Assembly: GCA_964017235.1 (NCBI GenBank)
Contig: OZ024930.1
Location: 25,300,614 to 25,364,613, forward strand
Origin: Sabellastarte sp. h YS-2021
Lineage: Eukaryota; Annelida; Polychaeta; Sabellida; Sabellidae
DNA length: 64,000 nucleotides
Direction of reading: 5' to 3'
The position numbers and the translations under genes are program-made. Below the pieces are notes generated by a model. It saw only the letters and a list, made by a program, of their open reading frames with translations. It was not told where the DNA came from and made no database searches. This document shows positions 35,690 through 47,275 of the stretch, in pieces (positions within the stretch are counted from its first letter, which is position 1; every line of letters begins with the position of its first letter).

Positions 35690-36765
35690 TTATTGGTACA
35701 AAGGAGTAAAGTTTCATTGTTATGCAGATTACACTCAAGTCTATATCCATCTATCCCAGAAAAATTCACCTGCTTTCGAAAAGTTGAACAGGTGCCTGGA
35801 TGATATAAAGGAGTGGATGTCAGCCAATAAACTCAAACTTAATCTAGATAAAACTGAGTTTATTGTATTTGGTTCAAAAAGACAGGGGGACAAATTGGGG
35901 ACAAATTGAAAGTATATTTTCCATCTACCATCTTGGGTAGTCCTCTTTGCCCTGCTGAGTCAGTCAAGAATCTGGGTGTGTGGTTCGATTCTGATTTTTC
36001 CTTGTCCAAACATGTTCAGAATGTCTGCAAAAGTTGTTTTTTGCAACTCCGTGACTTTAGACATGTCAGGCGGTTTCTTACTCATGATGCTTCTGTACTT
36101 GTGGCCAATGCTCTTGTTAGTAGTCGGCTGGATTATTGTAACTCACTTTTCAGGAGTCTCTCTAAGTTCAATCATCGTAAATTTCAGTGCTTCCAAAACA
36201 GTGCAGCTAGAATCGTATCAGATACAAGTAGATACACTAGTATAACTCCTGTTCTTAAGAAACTGCATTGGCTTCCTGTTGAACATCGCTCAGTCTTTAA
36301 AACAGCCACCCTTGTTTATAAGTTTCTCCACACTGGTTTTCCCAAGTATTTTGCTCCATACATCTCTTCCTACAGCAGTTCCTACAGTACCAGGCGCAGT
36401 CAGAGTGGTGGTAATTTCCTTGTCATTCCCAAGTTTCTACCCTCAGTACATAAACCCGTCAAACAGTTTGGTTATAGTTTTGCTTTTGATGCTCCCACTG
36501 TTTGGAATGCTCTTCCTGAGGAGATTTGTGCGTCCCCCTCTCTTGCCTCCTTCAGAAAACGCCTCAAAACCTACCTTTACACCAAGGCATACCCTCCTTA
36601 GTCTTACTTACCCCTGACGTTCTCTGTGGTACTCGGACTCTTTTCTATCCCTGGATATTGAAATGGGTTGACTGTTTTTGTTTTGTTACGCCTTAGAGTC
36701 CCCTTTGAATAGGGGAGATTAAGCGCTATAACAGTCCAATTAGAATTAGAATAAACAAGGTGAAT
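35690..36765 (+). pseudogene. 5'-truncated non-LTR retrotransposon (LINE) reverse-transcriptase fragment
   Basis: Carries only the C-terminal part of a LINE reverse transcriptase and the 3' UTR. The catalytic motif reads YADY (35721-35732) instead of YADD, so the second Asp is changed. A frame break near 35890 coincides with a local direct duplication of GGGGACAAATT. The downstream frame (35906-36601) is open for 231 codons with VKNLGVWFDSDFSLSKHV, SRLDYCNSLF, LHWLPVEHR and FRKRLKTYLYTKAYPP, typical of CR1/I-group LINEs. It ends with an ATTAGAATTAGAATA tail. Non-functional. Confidence 0.88.
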
Positions 36766-37424
36766 AATTGTAATACAAAGCAGTTAGATCTGCTGATTGT
36801 GCTTGTCAGACAAATTACAGCTGCACAGTGCCCAGGAATTTAAGTTAGAAATGCTGAAAATCCTGTGTTTTGTGGTGAGTAAAAATATTATCAAACTGTT
36901 GTAAACCCAAACCTTTTTGGAGCTAAAGATTTGGGTTTAGGTTTTATAAATGGTTACCAACGCTAGTTGAGAGCATAAACCTGCAATAGACTGGCATCTT
37001 TTTATGTCAGCTGACTTGTCAGTCAGCTGACATTATGTCATCACTCTGCGGCGTGGGCGTACGCGTCCGCGTGAACAACTTCTTCTCCAAAACTACAAGG
37101 CCTAGAGACATGCTGTTTTTTTTAAAAGATACCTTATCTATCGAGGATGAAAAATTGTTCAAGGCATGCAAATCTGTCTGTTCGTCTGTTTGCTAGAGAC
37201 ATTACAAGGGGGGTACCCCCACCAAAAGTGTGAAAATTTCAACTTTTTATCACAATTTTCTCAGTGACTATTGCAGGGATTTCTCTCATATCTTGCATAT
37301 ATGTACTAGGCCAGAGGTAGATTCTCTTGTGTGAGTATGAGACCTGGATCTGTCTTACTGTTTTTTTTAATAAATTTTTTTAATAATTTTTAATGCATTA
37401 AAATTCATGAAATCATGCACTAAA

Positions 37425-38850
37425 TCACTTATAACTTCAAAAGTGTTGCATTTACAGCATTTTGTGAAAATATGTTATTCAGCTACTTTTTTCATAGCTA
37501 CAATATGGTGAGTAAGTTGGGTGTCTGTCTCAATAGCTAAGTGAGTAATAGCTACTTTTGGGCTTTTCAGTAACTTCCATTATGAGTAAAATCACTTGTA
37601 ACTTGAAAACTATTGCATTTAGAGAATTTCGTATAAATATGTTATTCAGCTACTTTTGGGTCAGCTATAACATAGTAAAATTTCAGACCTGTAGCTCATG
37701 GCATAGCTGAGTAATAGCTACTTTTAGGTTATCACTGTTGAGTAAATCACTTATAACTTGAAAAGTGTTGCATTTAGAGCATTTTGTTAAAATATGTTAT
37801 TCAGCTACTTTTTTCATAGCTACAATATGGTGAGTAAGTTGGGTGTCTGTCTCAATAGCTAAGTGAGTAATAGCTACTTTTGGGCTTTTCAGTAACTTCC
37901 ATCATGAGTAAAATCACTTGTAACTTAAAAACTATTGCATTTAGAGAATTTCGTATAAATATGTTATTCAGCTACTTTTGGGCCAGCTATAACATAGTAA
38001 AATTTCAGACCTGTAGCTCATGGCATAGCTGAGTAATAGCTACTTTTAGGTTATCACTGTTGAGTAAATCACTTATAACTTGAAAACTATTGCATTTAGA
38101 GTATTTTGTTTCAATATGTTATTCACCTATTTTGGGGTCAGCTATAACATAGTGAAGTTTCAGACCTGTGGCTCATTTCATAGCTGAGTAGTAGCTACTT
38201 TGAAGTTCTCACTGTTGAGTAAATCAGTTATAATTGGAAAACTATTGCATTTACAGAAATTTGTGCAAATATGTTATTCAGCTACTTTTGGGTCAGCTAT
38301 AACATAGTGAAATTATAGACCTATAGCTCATGGCACAACTGAGCAATAGCTATTCTCAGGTACTGACTGTTGAGTAAATCAGCTATAACTTGAAAAATAT
38401 TGCATTTGGAGTATTTTGTTAAAATATATTGTTCACCTACTTTTGGGTCAGCTATAACATAGTGAAATTACAGACCTATAGCTCATGGCATAGCGGAGCA
38501 ATAACTATTTTCAGGTTCTCACTATTGAGTAAATCAGTTGTAGCTTGAAAACTATTGCATTTACAGTAGTTTGCTCAAATATGTTGTTCACCTACTTTTG
38601 GGTTAGCTATAACATAGTAAAATTTCAGACATGTAGCTCATTGCATAGCTGAGTAATAGTTCCTTTGAGGTTCTCACTGTTGAGTAAATCAGTTGTAACT
38701 TGAAAACTATTACATTTAGAGTAATTTGTTAAATATGTTATTCATAGAATTTTTGGTCAGCTATAACATAGTGAAATTGCAGACCTCTATGTCATGGCAT
38801 AGCTGAGCAATAGCTACTTTCAGGTTCTCACTGTTGAGTAAATCATTGTA
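37425..38850 (+). repeat. 155-bp tandem array in copy C
   Basis: About nine monomers of the same repeat as in copy B; the first monomers, with TTTTTTCATAGCTACAATATG, are duplicated as a two-unit block (37430 and 37740). Confidence 0.88.
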
Positions 38851-39039
38851 TCCACTGGATAGCCGCAGTGTGTAGAGAGAGATTTCACCATTACTGCTCT
38901 GATGAAAAAAAATATTATAGCTAGCTTTCTTAAGTTTGCAGTATATATTAATAACCATAAAATGTTGTCTGGGAATATTTTTGGCCTCATTTTGAGAAAC
39001 AAGATGGCCGCCACAGGTGTTTTTTGTCAGTCATGAAAA

Positions 39040-39610
39040 GTGCTTATATCTCCCTTATTATTGATCCTAGAGGTTTGGGATGATAAACCAACCTGTAGGA
39101 AATCATGGGGTGAGAGTCTTTTGGTGTGGTCAGATTTGACCTTCAATGACCCCTCCTTCAAGGTCAAACAAGGATAGCCAAACTTAAAAGTGCTTATAAC
39201 TTGCTTATTATTGGTCCCAGAGGTTTGGGATGATAAACAGACAGGAAATCATGGGCTGTGAATCTGTTGATATGGTCCGATTTGACCTTGGAACCCTCCT
39301 TCAAGGTCAAATGAGGATAGCGAAAATTGAAAGTGCCTACAACTCGCTTATTATTGGTGACAGAGATTTGGGATGGTAAACCATCCCATAGGAAATCATT
39401 GGCTCGGAATCTTTTGGTATGGTCAGATTTGACCTTTGGACTCCTCCTTCAAGGTCAAATGAGGACAGCCAAGCTTAAAAGTGCTTATAACTCATTTATA
39501 ATTGGTCCTAGAGGTTTGGAATGGTAAACCATAGGAAATCATGGGCTGGGAATGTATTTGTGTGGTTAGATTTGACCTTGGACCCCTTCTTCAAGGTCGA
39601 ACGAGGATAT
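39040..39610 (+). repeat. 147-bp tandem array in copy C
   Basis: About four units with ATTATTGGTCC, GGAAATCATGGGCTG and CTTCAAGGTCAAATGAGGA. One unit is shortened. Confidence 0.85.
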
Positions 39611-39891
39611 TGCATTTGTAGTATTTCTTTAAATATGTTTTAACCTATTTTTTACACTTAAACAATTACCTTGTTATTTTCCTTCATAATACCATTTACA
39701 GGGCACAACTTTTTTATCCTTTTCTTCTGTCAGCTTCGGAATTTCTTTCGAACTTGCTGTTCAGTTACCATTTACTGTATTTCTGTACAGCCCTTTTCCT
39801 GATAATTATTCTGTCCTCTAATCACCTTCACAAATCAAAAACACTCAGTCAGCTGACACAGTGCCCGTTCACGGGCACTCTCCTCTTGTTT

Positions 39892-40379
39892 AGAGGAGTA
39901 GAAAGATTCTCGTAATAATCTAGCATCAGTGGATCAGGTTGTGAATTCTATAGCACCTTCTGTTTTTGCCTCATCAGTTGTTCCTCCAAATAAATATTTT
40001 GGCATTATATTTTAATTTTGTGGACATATTATTTTTGCTTTTTCCGGCGTCCGGCGTCCCACTTGGTTTCCAGACATTTTAGGCACCAGTTCTTATCCTA
40101 TCTTTACCAAATTTGGCATGCAGTTTATTGGGTTAATAGGTTGTATGGGATTGCTTTTGGTGATGATAGCTCTATAGCTAACTGAGTAATAGCTACTTTG
40201 CTACTTTTGAGTATCTCTTTGGTTTCCAGACATTTTAAGGAATGCTATTAAGCCTAGCTTTCTGAAATTTGGTATGGAGGTTCATTGGGTTAATAGGTTG
40301 TATGGGATTGCTTTTGGGGGTAATTGCTTCATAGATGAGTGAGTAATTAATTAAATAAATGAGTAATTGGCTATTTTGA
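39892..40379 (+). other. Array-poor head of the next element
   Basis: No gene. GGCGTCCGGCGTCCCACTTGG near 40046 and two copies of TTAATAGGTTGTATGGGATTG (about 40133 and 40290, 157 bp apart) suggest the head of the array-bearing element that follows. Confidence 0.45.
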
Positions 40380-42215
40380 ATACTGATAAAGGCAAACGTG
40401 CTCATATCTCCTAAACTGTGCGAGATAGAGCGATTTCGTCAAAATTTTCAATCCCCAGGGTATCTAAGGAATGTAATCTTTGCAGTTATGAAAATATTTT
40501 CCCCTCCCCAAAAATGGCGGCCATTTTGAATTTTCGAATTTTTGCCCAAAATGGCAAAACACAAATTTGCTTCTATCTCCTTAACCGTGCGAGATAGAGC
40601 GATTTCATCGAAATTTTCAAGCCACAGGGTATCTAAGGAATGTACTCTTTGCAATTTAAAAAAAAAATTTCCCCTTCTCAAAAATGGCGGCCATTTTGAA
40701 CTTTCGAATTTTTGCCAAAAATGGCAAAACACAAATTTGCTACTGTCTCCTTAACCATGCGAGATAGAGCGATTTCGTCGAAATTTTCAACCCACAGGGT
40801 ATCTAAGGAATGTACTCTTTGCAATTTTCAAAAAATTTTCCCCTCCCCAAAAATGGCGGCCATTTTGAATTTTGAATTTTTGCCAAAAATGGGAAAACAC
40901 AAATTTGCTTTTATCTCCTTAACCATGCGAGATAGAGCGATTTCATCAAAATTTTCGACCCACAGGGTATTTGAGCATTGTACTCTTGGCAATTTTTAAA
41001 AAATTTTCCCCTCCCCAAAAATGGCGGCCTTTTTGAATTTTGGCCAAAAATAGCAAAACACGAATTTGCTTCTATCTCCTTAACCGTGTGACACAGAGTG
41101 ATTTCGTCAAAATTTTCAACCCACAGGGTATCCGAGCAATGTACTCTTGGCAATTTCAAAAAATTTTCCCCTCCTCAAAAATGGCGGCCATTTTAAATTT
41201 TCGAATTTTTGCCAAAAATGGCAAAACACAAAATTGCTTCTATCTCCTTAACCGTGCGAGATAGAGCGATTTCGTCGAAATTTTCGACCCACAGGTTATC
41301 TCAGAAATGCACTCTTAGCAATTTTGAAAAAAAGTTCTCCGCATAAATGGCGACCATTTTGAATTTTCGAATTTTTGCCAAAAATGGCAAAACACGAATT
41401 TGCTTCTATCTCCTTAACCATGTGAGATAGAGGGATTTCGTCGAAATTTTTGACCCACAGGGTATCTGAGCGATGTACTCCTGGCAATGTTCAAAAATTT
41501 TCCTCTTCCCACATATGGCGACCATTTTGAATTTTCGAATTTTTCCCCAAAATGGCAAAACACAAAATTGCTTCTATCTCCTTAACCATGCGAGATAGAG
41601 TGATTTCGTCAAAATTTTCGACCCACAGGGTATTTGAGCAATGTACTCTTGGCAATTTTGAAAAAAATTTCCCTCCCCAAAAATGGCGGCCATTTTGAAT
41701 TTTCGAATTTTTGCCAGAAATAGCAAAACACGAATTTGCTTCTATCTCCTTAACTGTGTGACACAGAACGATTTCGTCGAAACTTTCAGCCCACAGGGTA
41801 TCCGAGCAATGTACTCTTGGCAATTTCAAAAAATTTTCCCCTCCTCAAAAATGGCGGCCATTTTAAATTTTCGAATTTTTGCCAAAAATGGCAAAACACA
41901 AAATTGCTTCTATCTCCTTAACTGTGTGAGATAGAGTGATTTCGTCGAAATTTTCGACCCAAAGGTTATCTCAGAAATGCACTCTTAGCAATTTTCAAAA
42001 AAATTTCCCTTCCCCAAAAATGGTGACCATTTTGAATTTTCGAATTTTTGCCAAAAATGGCAAAACACGAATTTGCTTCTATCTCCTTAACCGTGTGAGA
42101 TAGAGGGATTTCGTCGAAATTTTCGACCCAAAGGGTATCTGAGCGATGTACTCTTGGCAATTTTCAAAAATTTTCCTCTTCCCACATATGGCGGCCATTT
42201 TGAATTTTCGAATTT
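40380..42215 (+). repeat. 169-bp-type tandem array (ATGGCGGCCAT family), longest copy
   Basis: About 11-12 units of roughly 155-170 bp with CTTAACCGTGCGAGATAGAG, GGTATCTAAGGAATGTACTC and AAAATGGCGGCCATTTTG, each followed by GAATTTTCGAATTTTTGCC. A multi-unit block is repeated (near 41040-41490 and 41700-42160), hinting at a higher-order order here too. Confidence 0.88.
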
Positions 42216-43040
42216 TACCCCCCCGGCGCCCCCCTTATGGGTCAAACTGGGGTTATAAAATAGCTGATTTTGAGTTTTTGCCTTATATCTCCTTTATTGT
42301 TGCTTTTATAGCTTTAGAATGTATTAAGAGGTATTGAGAAAGAATATGTGGAGAGTCTAAATAGCCGGTCAGTTTTACCCCCCGACGCCCCCCCCCCCCC
42401 CCCCCCTTATGGGCCAAACTGGGGTCATAAATAGCTGCTTTGGAGTTTTTGCCTTATATCTCCTTTATCGTTGCTTTTATAGCTTCAGAATGTATTAAGA
42501 GGTATTGGGAAAGCATATGTGGAGAATCTATATAGCCGGTCAGTTTTATCCCCCGACCCCCCTTTATGGGTCAAACTGGGGTCATAAAATAGTTGCTTTG
42601 GAGTTTTGCCTTATATCTCCTTTATTGTTGCTTTTATACCTTCAGAATGTATTAAGAGGTATTGGGAAAGCATATGTAGAGAGTCTAAATAGCCGGTCAG
42701 TTTTACCCCCTGACCCTCTCTTATGGGCCAAACTGGGGTCATAAATAGCCGGTAAGCTTGTAGCTTATAAAAGCTACATTTAAGTAATTAAAATTTTCAA
42801 TTTTGAGTTTTTGCCTTATATCTCCTTTATTGTTGCTTTTATAGCTTCAGAATATATTAAGAGGTATTGGGAAAACATATGTGGAGAGTCTAAATAGCCG
42901 GTCAGTTTTACCCCCCCGACCCTCCCTTATGGGCCAAACTGGGGTCATAAATAGCTGCTTTGGAGTTTTTGCCTTATATCGCCTTTATTGTTGCTTTTAT
43001 AGCTTCAGAATGTATTAAGAGGTATTGGGAAAGCATACAG
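42216..43040 (+). repeat. 157-bp tandem array with poly-C tracts
   Basis: About five units with GCCTTATATCTCCTTTATTG, GTATTAAGAGGTATTGGG and GAGAGTCTAAATAGCCGG, then a C-rich segment and TATGGGTCAAACTGGGGTC. The C-rich segment varies from a few bases to a run of 19 C (42388-42406), changing unit length. Confidence 0.88.
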
Positions 43041-43148
43041 TGCAGCTTTGTGCATTCTTAACTTTACAGCATGTTCATTAAAACCACAAAGCATTTTAAA
43101 CTTTAAGGGACGCTTCGCTTTTGTTAGCAAAAGCATTCCTCTAGTTTC

Positions 43149-44204
43149 CAACTTCTTTATAGCCAGGGTGGATCAGACCCCTGCTTGAATCTGAAGCCAG
43201 ATTCGATTTTAGTTCATCCGAATTTTTAATGCACCCGAGAATCGGATGCAGTATTCCCAACTGCTATTCACCCAAGTATGATTTGATACTCGGTTTTCAT
43301 CGCATCTCTCGGATCATCTAATCTGAAATCCACTGCTCGGTTGATTGTATATAGATCTGATCCTCGGATGATTGGATCATCTAATCTGATGTTCGGATGA
43401 TGATCCCAGATCAGAACACTGAACAATCCTAACATCCTAACTTGGACTAAGAGTTCACCAGCCGGGCAGTAAATATCACTTATTGGAGGCTTTGGTCCAA
43501 GCCCAAGTCCTCAAGCCCAAGAGGGCTTCTAAACAAGGTCCTTCATTCAGTCCTGACTGTATTTTTAGGGAAGTAGGTTGCCTGACTTCACCCTAACCAT
43601 TTTTCGAGGACATTGAAACTTAGGCAGTTTTTTAACCTCCCTGCCCCCAGGGAATTTATGCCTAGATCCCCCACAGTCTGGACTCTGAATGATTTACTAG
43701 GCCAACAGGAACTTGGGCTATCAATTTCCCTTAAAATGAACAACCTTGTTTTGAACACAAATTACAAGTTTTCAAATCTGTATCTCCCTAGGGGCCTCCT
43801 TGGGTAAGCCCCCTCCCCCTTCTGGTCAGCAAGAGTTGAGCTTCAGGCTGCTCTTCACTAGGTTCTTCTGAATACAACCTGGTTATGGATATATGTTAAA
43901 GACAGTAGCAAGGCTACTACCAGACAGGTCAAACTCAATTTCATGGTGCATATAAGTAGTCAGAAGGGGTATGGTGAATTCAGGTGAGATCCCTCAAGGC
44001 ACCTGTAATAACACTTAGGGTTTAGGCCCTATTAATCAACCCTTTCCAATTCCCCACATCTAGAGGCTCCTACAGGAACCACCCCAATGGGGGTCATTCC
44101 ATCCCAAGCAGTATCCATCGTTTTCCCCAGGTAGGGGGAAATCGAGTAGCCGAGGCTCCAAGGTCTTTTCGACCCACTCCAGGGGACGAGGGCATGAAAA
44201 CCCT

Positions 44205-44240
<36 letters not shown>

Positions 44241-44419
44241 ATATGACTCCTCCAGTCTCCCTCAGTCCACAGTAGGTCGCTTCCGTTCTTTCAGATAAGA
44301 CTGGCAAACAAATCCTGCCAATCCTGTCAAGTCCAGCCAGACTCCTGATCCAGTCAGAATACAAGACCCTTCAAAGACCATGTTCTGGCCACTTGTATCC
44401 AGTCTCTTCTGTCAAGAAC
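43149..44419 (+). other. Upstream part of the DIRS-like element or unassigned repeat DNA
   Basis: No intact gene. 43190-43430 repeats CGGATGAT/ATCATCTAATCTGA motifs. 43450-44360 is more GC-rich and may hold the remnant ORF1 of the retrotransposon that follows, but no domain is recognised. A run of 35 C occupies 44206-44240. Confidence 0.4.
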
Positions 44420-46217
44420 GCAATAGAAAGGGTGGAAAATATAAAATCTCTCAGGTTTTACCGTCGCCTGTTCCTAGTACCAAGCCTCACCAAAGGTGGA
44501 GGCCAGTCATAGACCTAACCAGGCTCAACACTTTTCTACATGTAGAAAAGTTCTAACTGGAAACCCCAGAGTCCATCAGGACGTCCCTGTTTCCAGGGGA
44601 ATGGGTATCGTCGATAGATTTGTCGGACGCTTACCTACATATTCCCACCCATCCAAACTCAAGGAAATACCTAAGGTTTTTGCTACAAGTCTCGGGTGTT
44701 CCAGTTCACCTCCCTCCCATTCGGACTAGCCACAGCCCTGCCAGGTCTTTACAATGATTGTAAAGGAAGTGAAACTAATGGCCCTCTCTGGAGGACTCAG
44801 TCTTCACCAATACCTGGACGACTGGCTGATCAGGTCCCAGTCTCAGGAGGAAGCCCAAGTGAACACTCAGGCAGTAGTAGACCTAACCCAGTCCTTGGGA
44901 TGGATAATAAATCAGAAAAAATCAGAACTGAAGCCTACTCGGGTGTTTTTCGTTCGTGAGACTACGAATACCATCTAGATTCAGCCCTTGTAAAACCCAC
45001 TCAAGAGAGATGGCTCAAACTTCAGGATTTGATCCCACGACTCAAGTCAAAACGTGTTTTGACTGCAACATGTTTGATGTCACTAATTGGGTTGCTAGCC
45101 TCAACGGAGAAAATGGTCCCGGAGGAACTCCTTCACATGAGGCCCTTTCAGTTTCATCTCAAGGAGCACTGGAGATATCCTCAGTTGCTGGACAACCTCC
45201 TTCCTTGGACAGAATCCATTGCAGCCCACCTAGATTGGTGGCAAAATCCCTCAAACATGATGAAAGGTGCAGACCTTCATCCCAAGGACCACAGTATCCA
45301 ACTCTTTACCAACACCTCAAACGAAGGTTGGGGTGCTCACTTAGATCAAAATCCTACAAAGGGTCTGTGGTCAGATCGGGAAAAAAGGCTACACATAAAT
45401 GTCCTAGAATTGAAGGCGGTCTCCCTGGCCCTTCGAGACTTCAAGGACCAGTGCCAGAACCAAACAGTGCTAGTTGCGACGGACAACTGAACAGTGGTAG
45501 CCTACATCAACAAACAAGGAGGAACTCACTCAGCAGAAATGTGTGCTCTCCTGTGGAAGATCATGACCTGGTGCCATCACTACCACAAAACATTGAAAGC
45601 CAGGCACATCCCAGGGTGCCTGAATGTGATGGCCGACCTACTGTCCAGGTCCAATCAAGTGCAGTCAACAGAATGGTCTCTGCACCACAGTTGTTCAAAC
45701 AGATCTGCCAGAAGTGGTTCACACCTCATGTAGACTTATTTGCCACTCACCTGAACCACAAACTTCTACTGTACGTATCTCCTGTCCCAGACCCAAAGGC
45801 TTGGTACATAGATGCTCTAAACATAAACTGGACGAACCTCACGGCCTATGCTTACCCTCCTATGGCTCTCCTTCACAAAGTGATCCAAAAGATCAAGCAA
45901 TGCCATTGCCTGATCATTGTAATAGCCCCAGGCTGGCCAGGGACGCCCTGGTTTTGGGACCTAGTGCAGCTCTCAACAGAGATCCCACTACAACTCCCAG
46001 TGTCAACGACCCTACTCAAACAGTCCCACAACTATGTGTTCCACAACAACCCACAACAGCTGAACCTCCACGCCTGGTGTCTAGGAGCAGACAACTCCAA
46101 GAACAAGGCTTCTCTGTGGAGGTGGCAGAGAGAATTGCTGCTCCTCAGCGGTCATCAACAAGGACCATCTACTAGTCAAAGTGGGCCCTATTTGAAAAAT
46201 GGTGCAGAGAAAATTCG
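44420..46217 (+). pseudogene. DIRS/Ngaro-like retrotransposon: reverse transcriptase and RNase H, decayed
   Basis: Would copy the element's RNA to DNA. Motifs in order: RWRPVIDLTRLNTFLHVEKF (near 44490), SIDLSDAYLHIP (44611-), FTSLPFGLA (near 44700), the catalytic QYLDDWLIRS (near 44805), then an RNase H with LFTNTSNEGWGAHL, ELKAVSLAL, VATDN, VAYINKQGGTHS and MADLLSRSN. The first RNase H Asp (usual TDAS) is replaced by Asn. A further region, WFTPHVDLFATHLNHK to APGWPGTPWFWDL, is typical of this group. Reading needs at least three frame changes, and a TGA follows the ATDN motif at 45488. Inactive. Confidence 0.88.
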
Positions 46218-47200
46218 GTGGATTTCTCCACTCCATCTGTGAAACAAATCTCAGATTTTTTCATGTACCTGTACCAAGACCTAAACAGGCGCCCCTCGAC
46301 CATTGATGGTTACAGGACTGCAATCGTTGACACTTTGGGCCCAACGGCCCTCCATATTGCACATAATGCAGACCTTCATAGGTTACTCTCCAGTTTTCAC
46401 AGGGATCATCCCAAAAGTTCCAGAAATTTACCTAAGTGGAACCTTTCTGTTGTCCTCAACGAGCTCACAAAAGCACCCTTTGAGCCCATGAAAGACACAG
46501 ACCTCAAACATCTTACTCTCAAAACTGCTTTCTTGCTAGCTTTGGCCTCCAGCAAACACCGCAGCGAAATCCATGCCTGGGTCGCAAACAAAGTATCTAA
46601 TCTAGGCCAATGGGAAAAGGTCGCCTTGTTCCCTTCTTCTGATTTCATAGCCAAAAACCAACTAGCAAGAGAAGGTTCTCAAAGTGTGTCTCCGGTGACT
46701 ATTCCTGCTTTGACTACCATTGTAGATAGACAATTTAAAGAAGACAGGACCCTGTGTCCAGTGCGGGGCCTGAGGTATTATCTGGACCGAACCAGAGACC
46801 TGAGAGGGTCTCGTTCCCTCCTTTTCATCTCCTTTAAGAAAGGACATACCTCAGACATCAGACCCACTACTCTCTCTTCCTGGTTGAAACAAACCATCCT
46901 ACTTTGTTACAAACAAGCAGATCAACAAGCCTTGGACTTGGTCCAAGTCAAAGCGCATGACATCTGGGCCTTCACGGCCTCTAAGGCCTTTAATGGTGGG
47001 GTATCGGTGGACCAAATCATGCAAGCCTGTCACTGGAAAGATCACAACACATTTACACATTTTTACCTAAAAGACCTTACTTGGTCAGACACCAACAACA
47101 ATATGTATCTGGGACCCGTAGTGGCGGCACAACAAGTCCTAGATCCTTCCCCTCAGACCTGTTGCCCTCAGAAAGAAAAAAGGGGGGGGGGGCACATCCG
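46218..47200 (+). pseudogene. DIRS/Ngaro-like tyrosine recombinase, catalytic residue lost
   Basis: Integrates circular DNA of DIRS-type retrotransposons, in place of a DDE integrase. An N-terminal SAM-like half (VKQISDFFMYLYQDLNRRPS) precedes the catalytic part: first Arg in KHRSEIHA, then AHDIWAFTASKAF where the family has H-x-x-R so the second Arg is Trp, and the Tyr in THFYLKDLTW. The frame is open from 46218 for over 300 codons. It continues in frame from the upstream region. No separate methyltransferase domain is visible between RNase H and this domain. The open frame runs on past a G-run (47183-47193) into unrelated repeat DNA. Confidence 0.88.
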
Positions 47201-47275
47201 CTACAACCAAGTCTTCAGGAGTCTCCCAGGATCTAAGTATTCCTTTACCTTCAAGATGTTACGGGTAAGGTCATT

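Larger units (their letters stand above)
37001..39891 (+). mobile_element. Helentron-like non-autonomous element, copy C
   Basis: The 5' end TTTTATGTCAGCTGAC forms a perfect stem-loop (arms TGTCAGCTGAC and GTCAGCTGACA). Then come ATTATGTCATCACTCTGCGG, the GC-rich head, about nine 155-bp units (37425-38850), a spacer with GATGGCCGCCACAGG, about four 147-bp units (39040-39610) and the 3' end GTCAGCTGACA, AGTGCCCGTTCACGGGCACT and CTCCTCTTGTTT. It has intact ends and no coding. Confidence 0.85.
40380..43148 (+). mobile_element. GCGTCCC-family array-bearing element with 169-bp and 157-bp arrays
   Basis: Two arrays lie in tandem: 169-bp units (40380-42215) and about 157-bp units (42216-43040). The 3' end is CTTTAAGGGACGCTT, the hairpin GCTTTTGTTAGCAAAAGC and ATTCCTCTAGTTT. 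A 50-bp insert with GCTTGTAGCTTATAAAAGC sits in one unit at 42757-42808. The 5' end is unclear. The array-derived open frames on both strands (for example 41491-41829) are not genes. Confidence 0.75.

Noticed and set aside
44060-44364. Minus-strand Gly-rich frame
   Set aside because: It is created by the 35-bp poly-C tract; no domain is recognisable.
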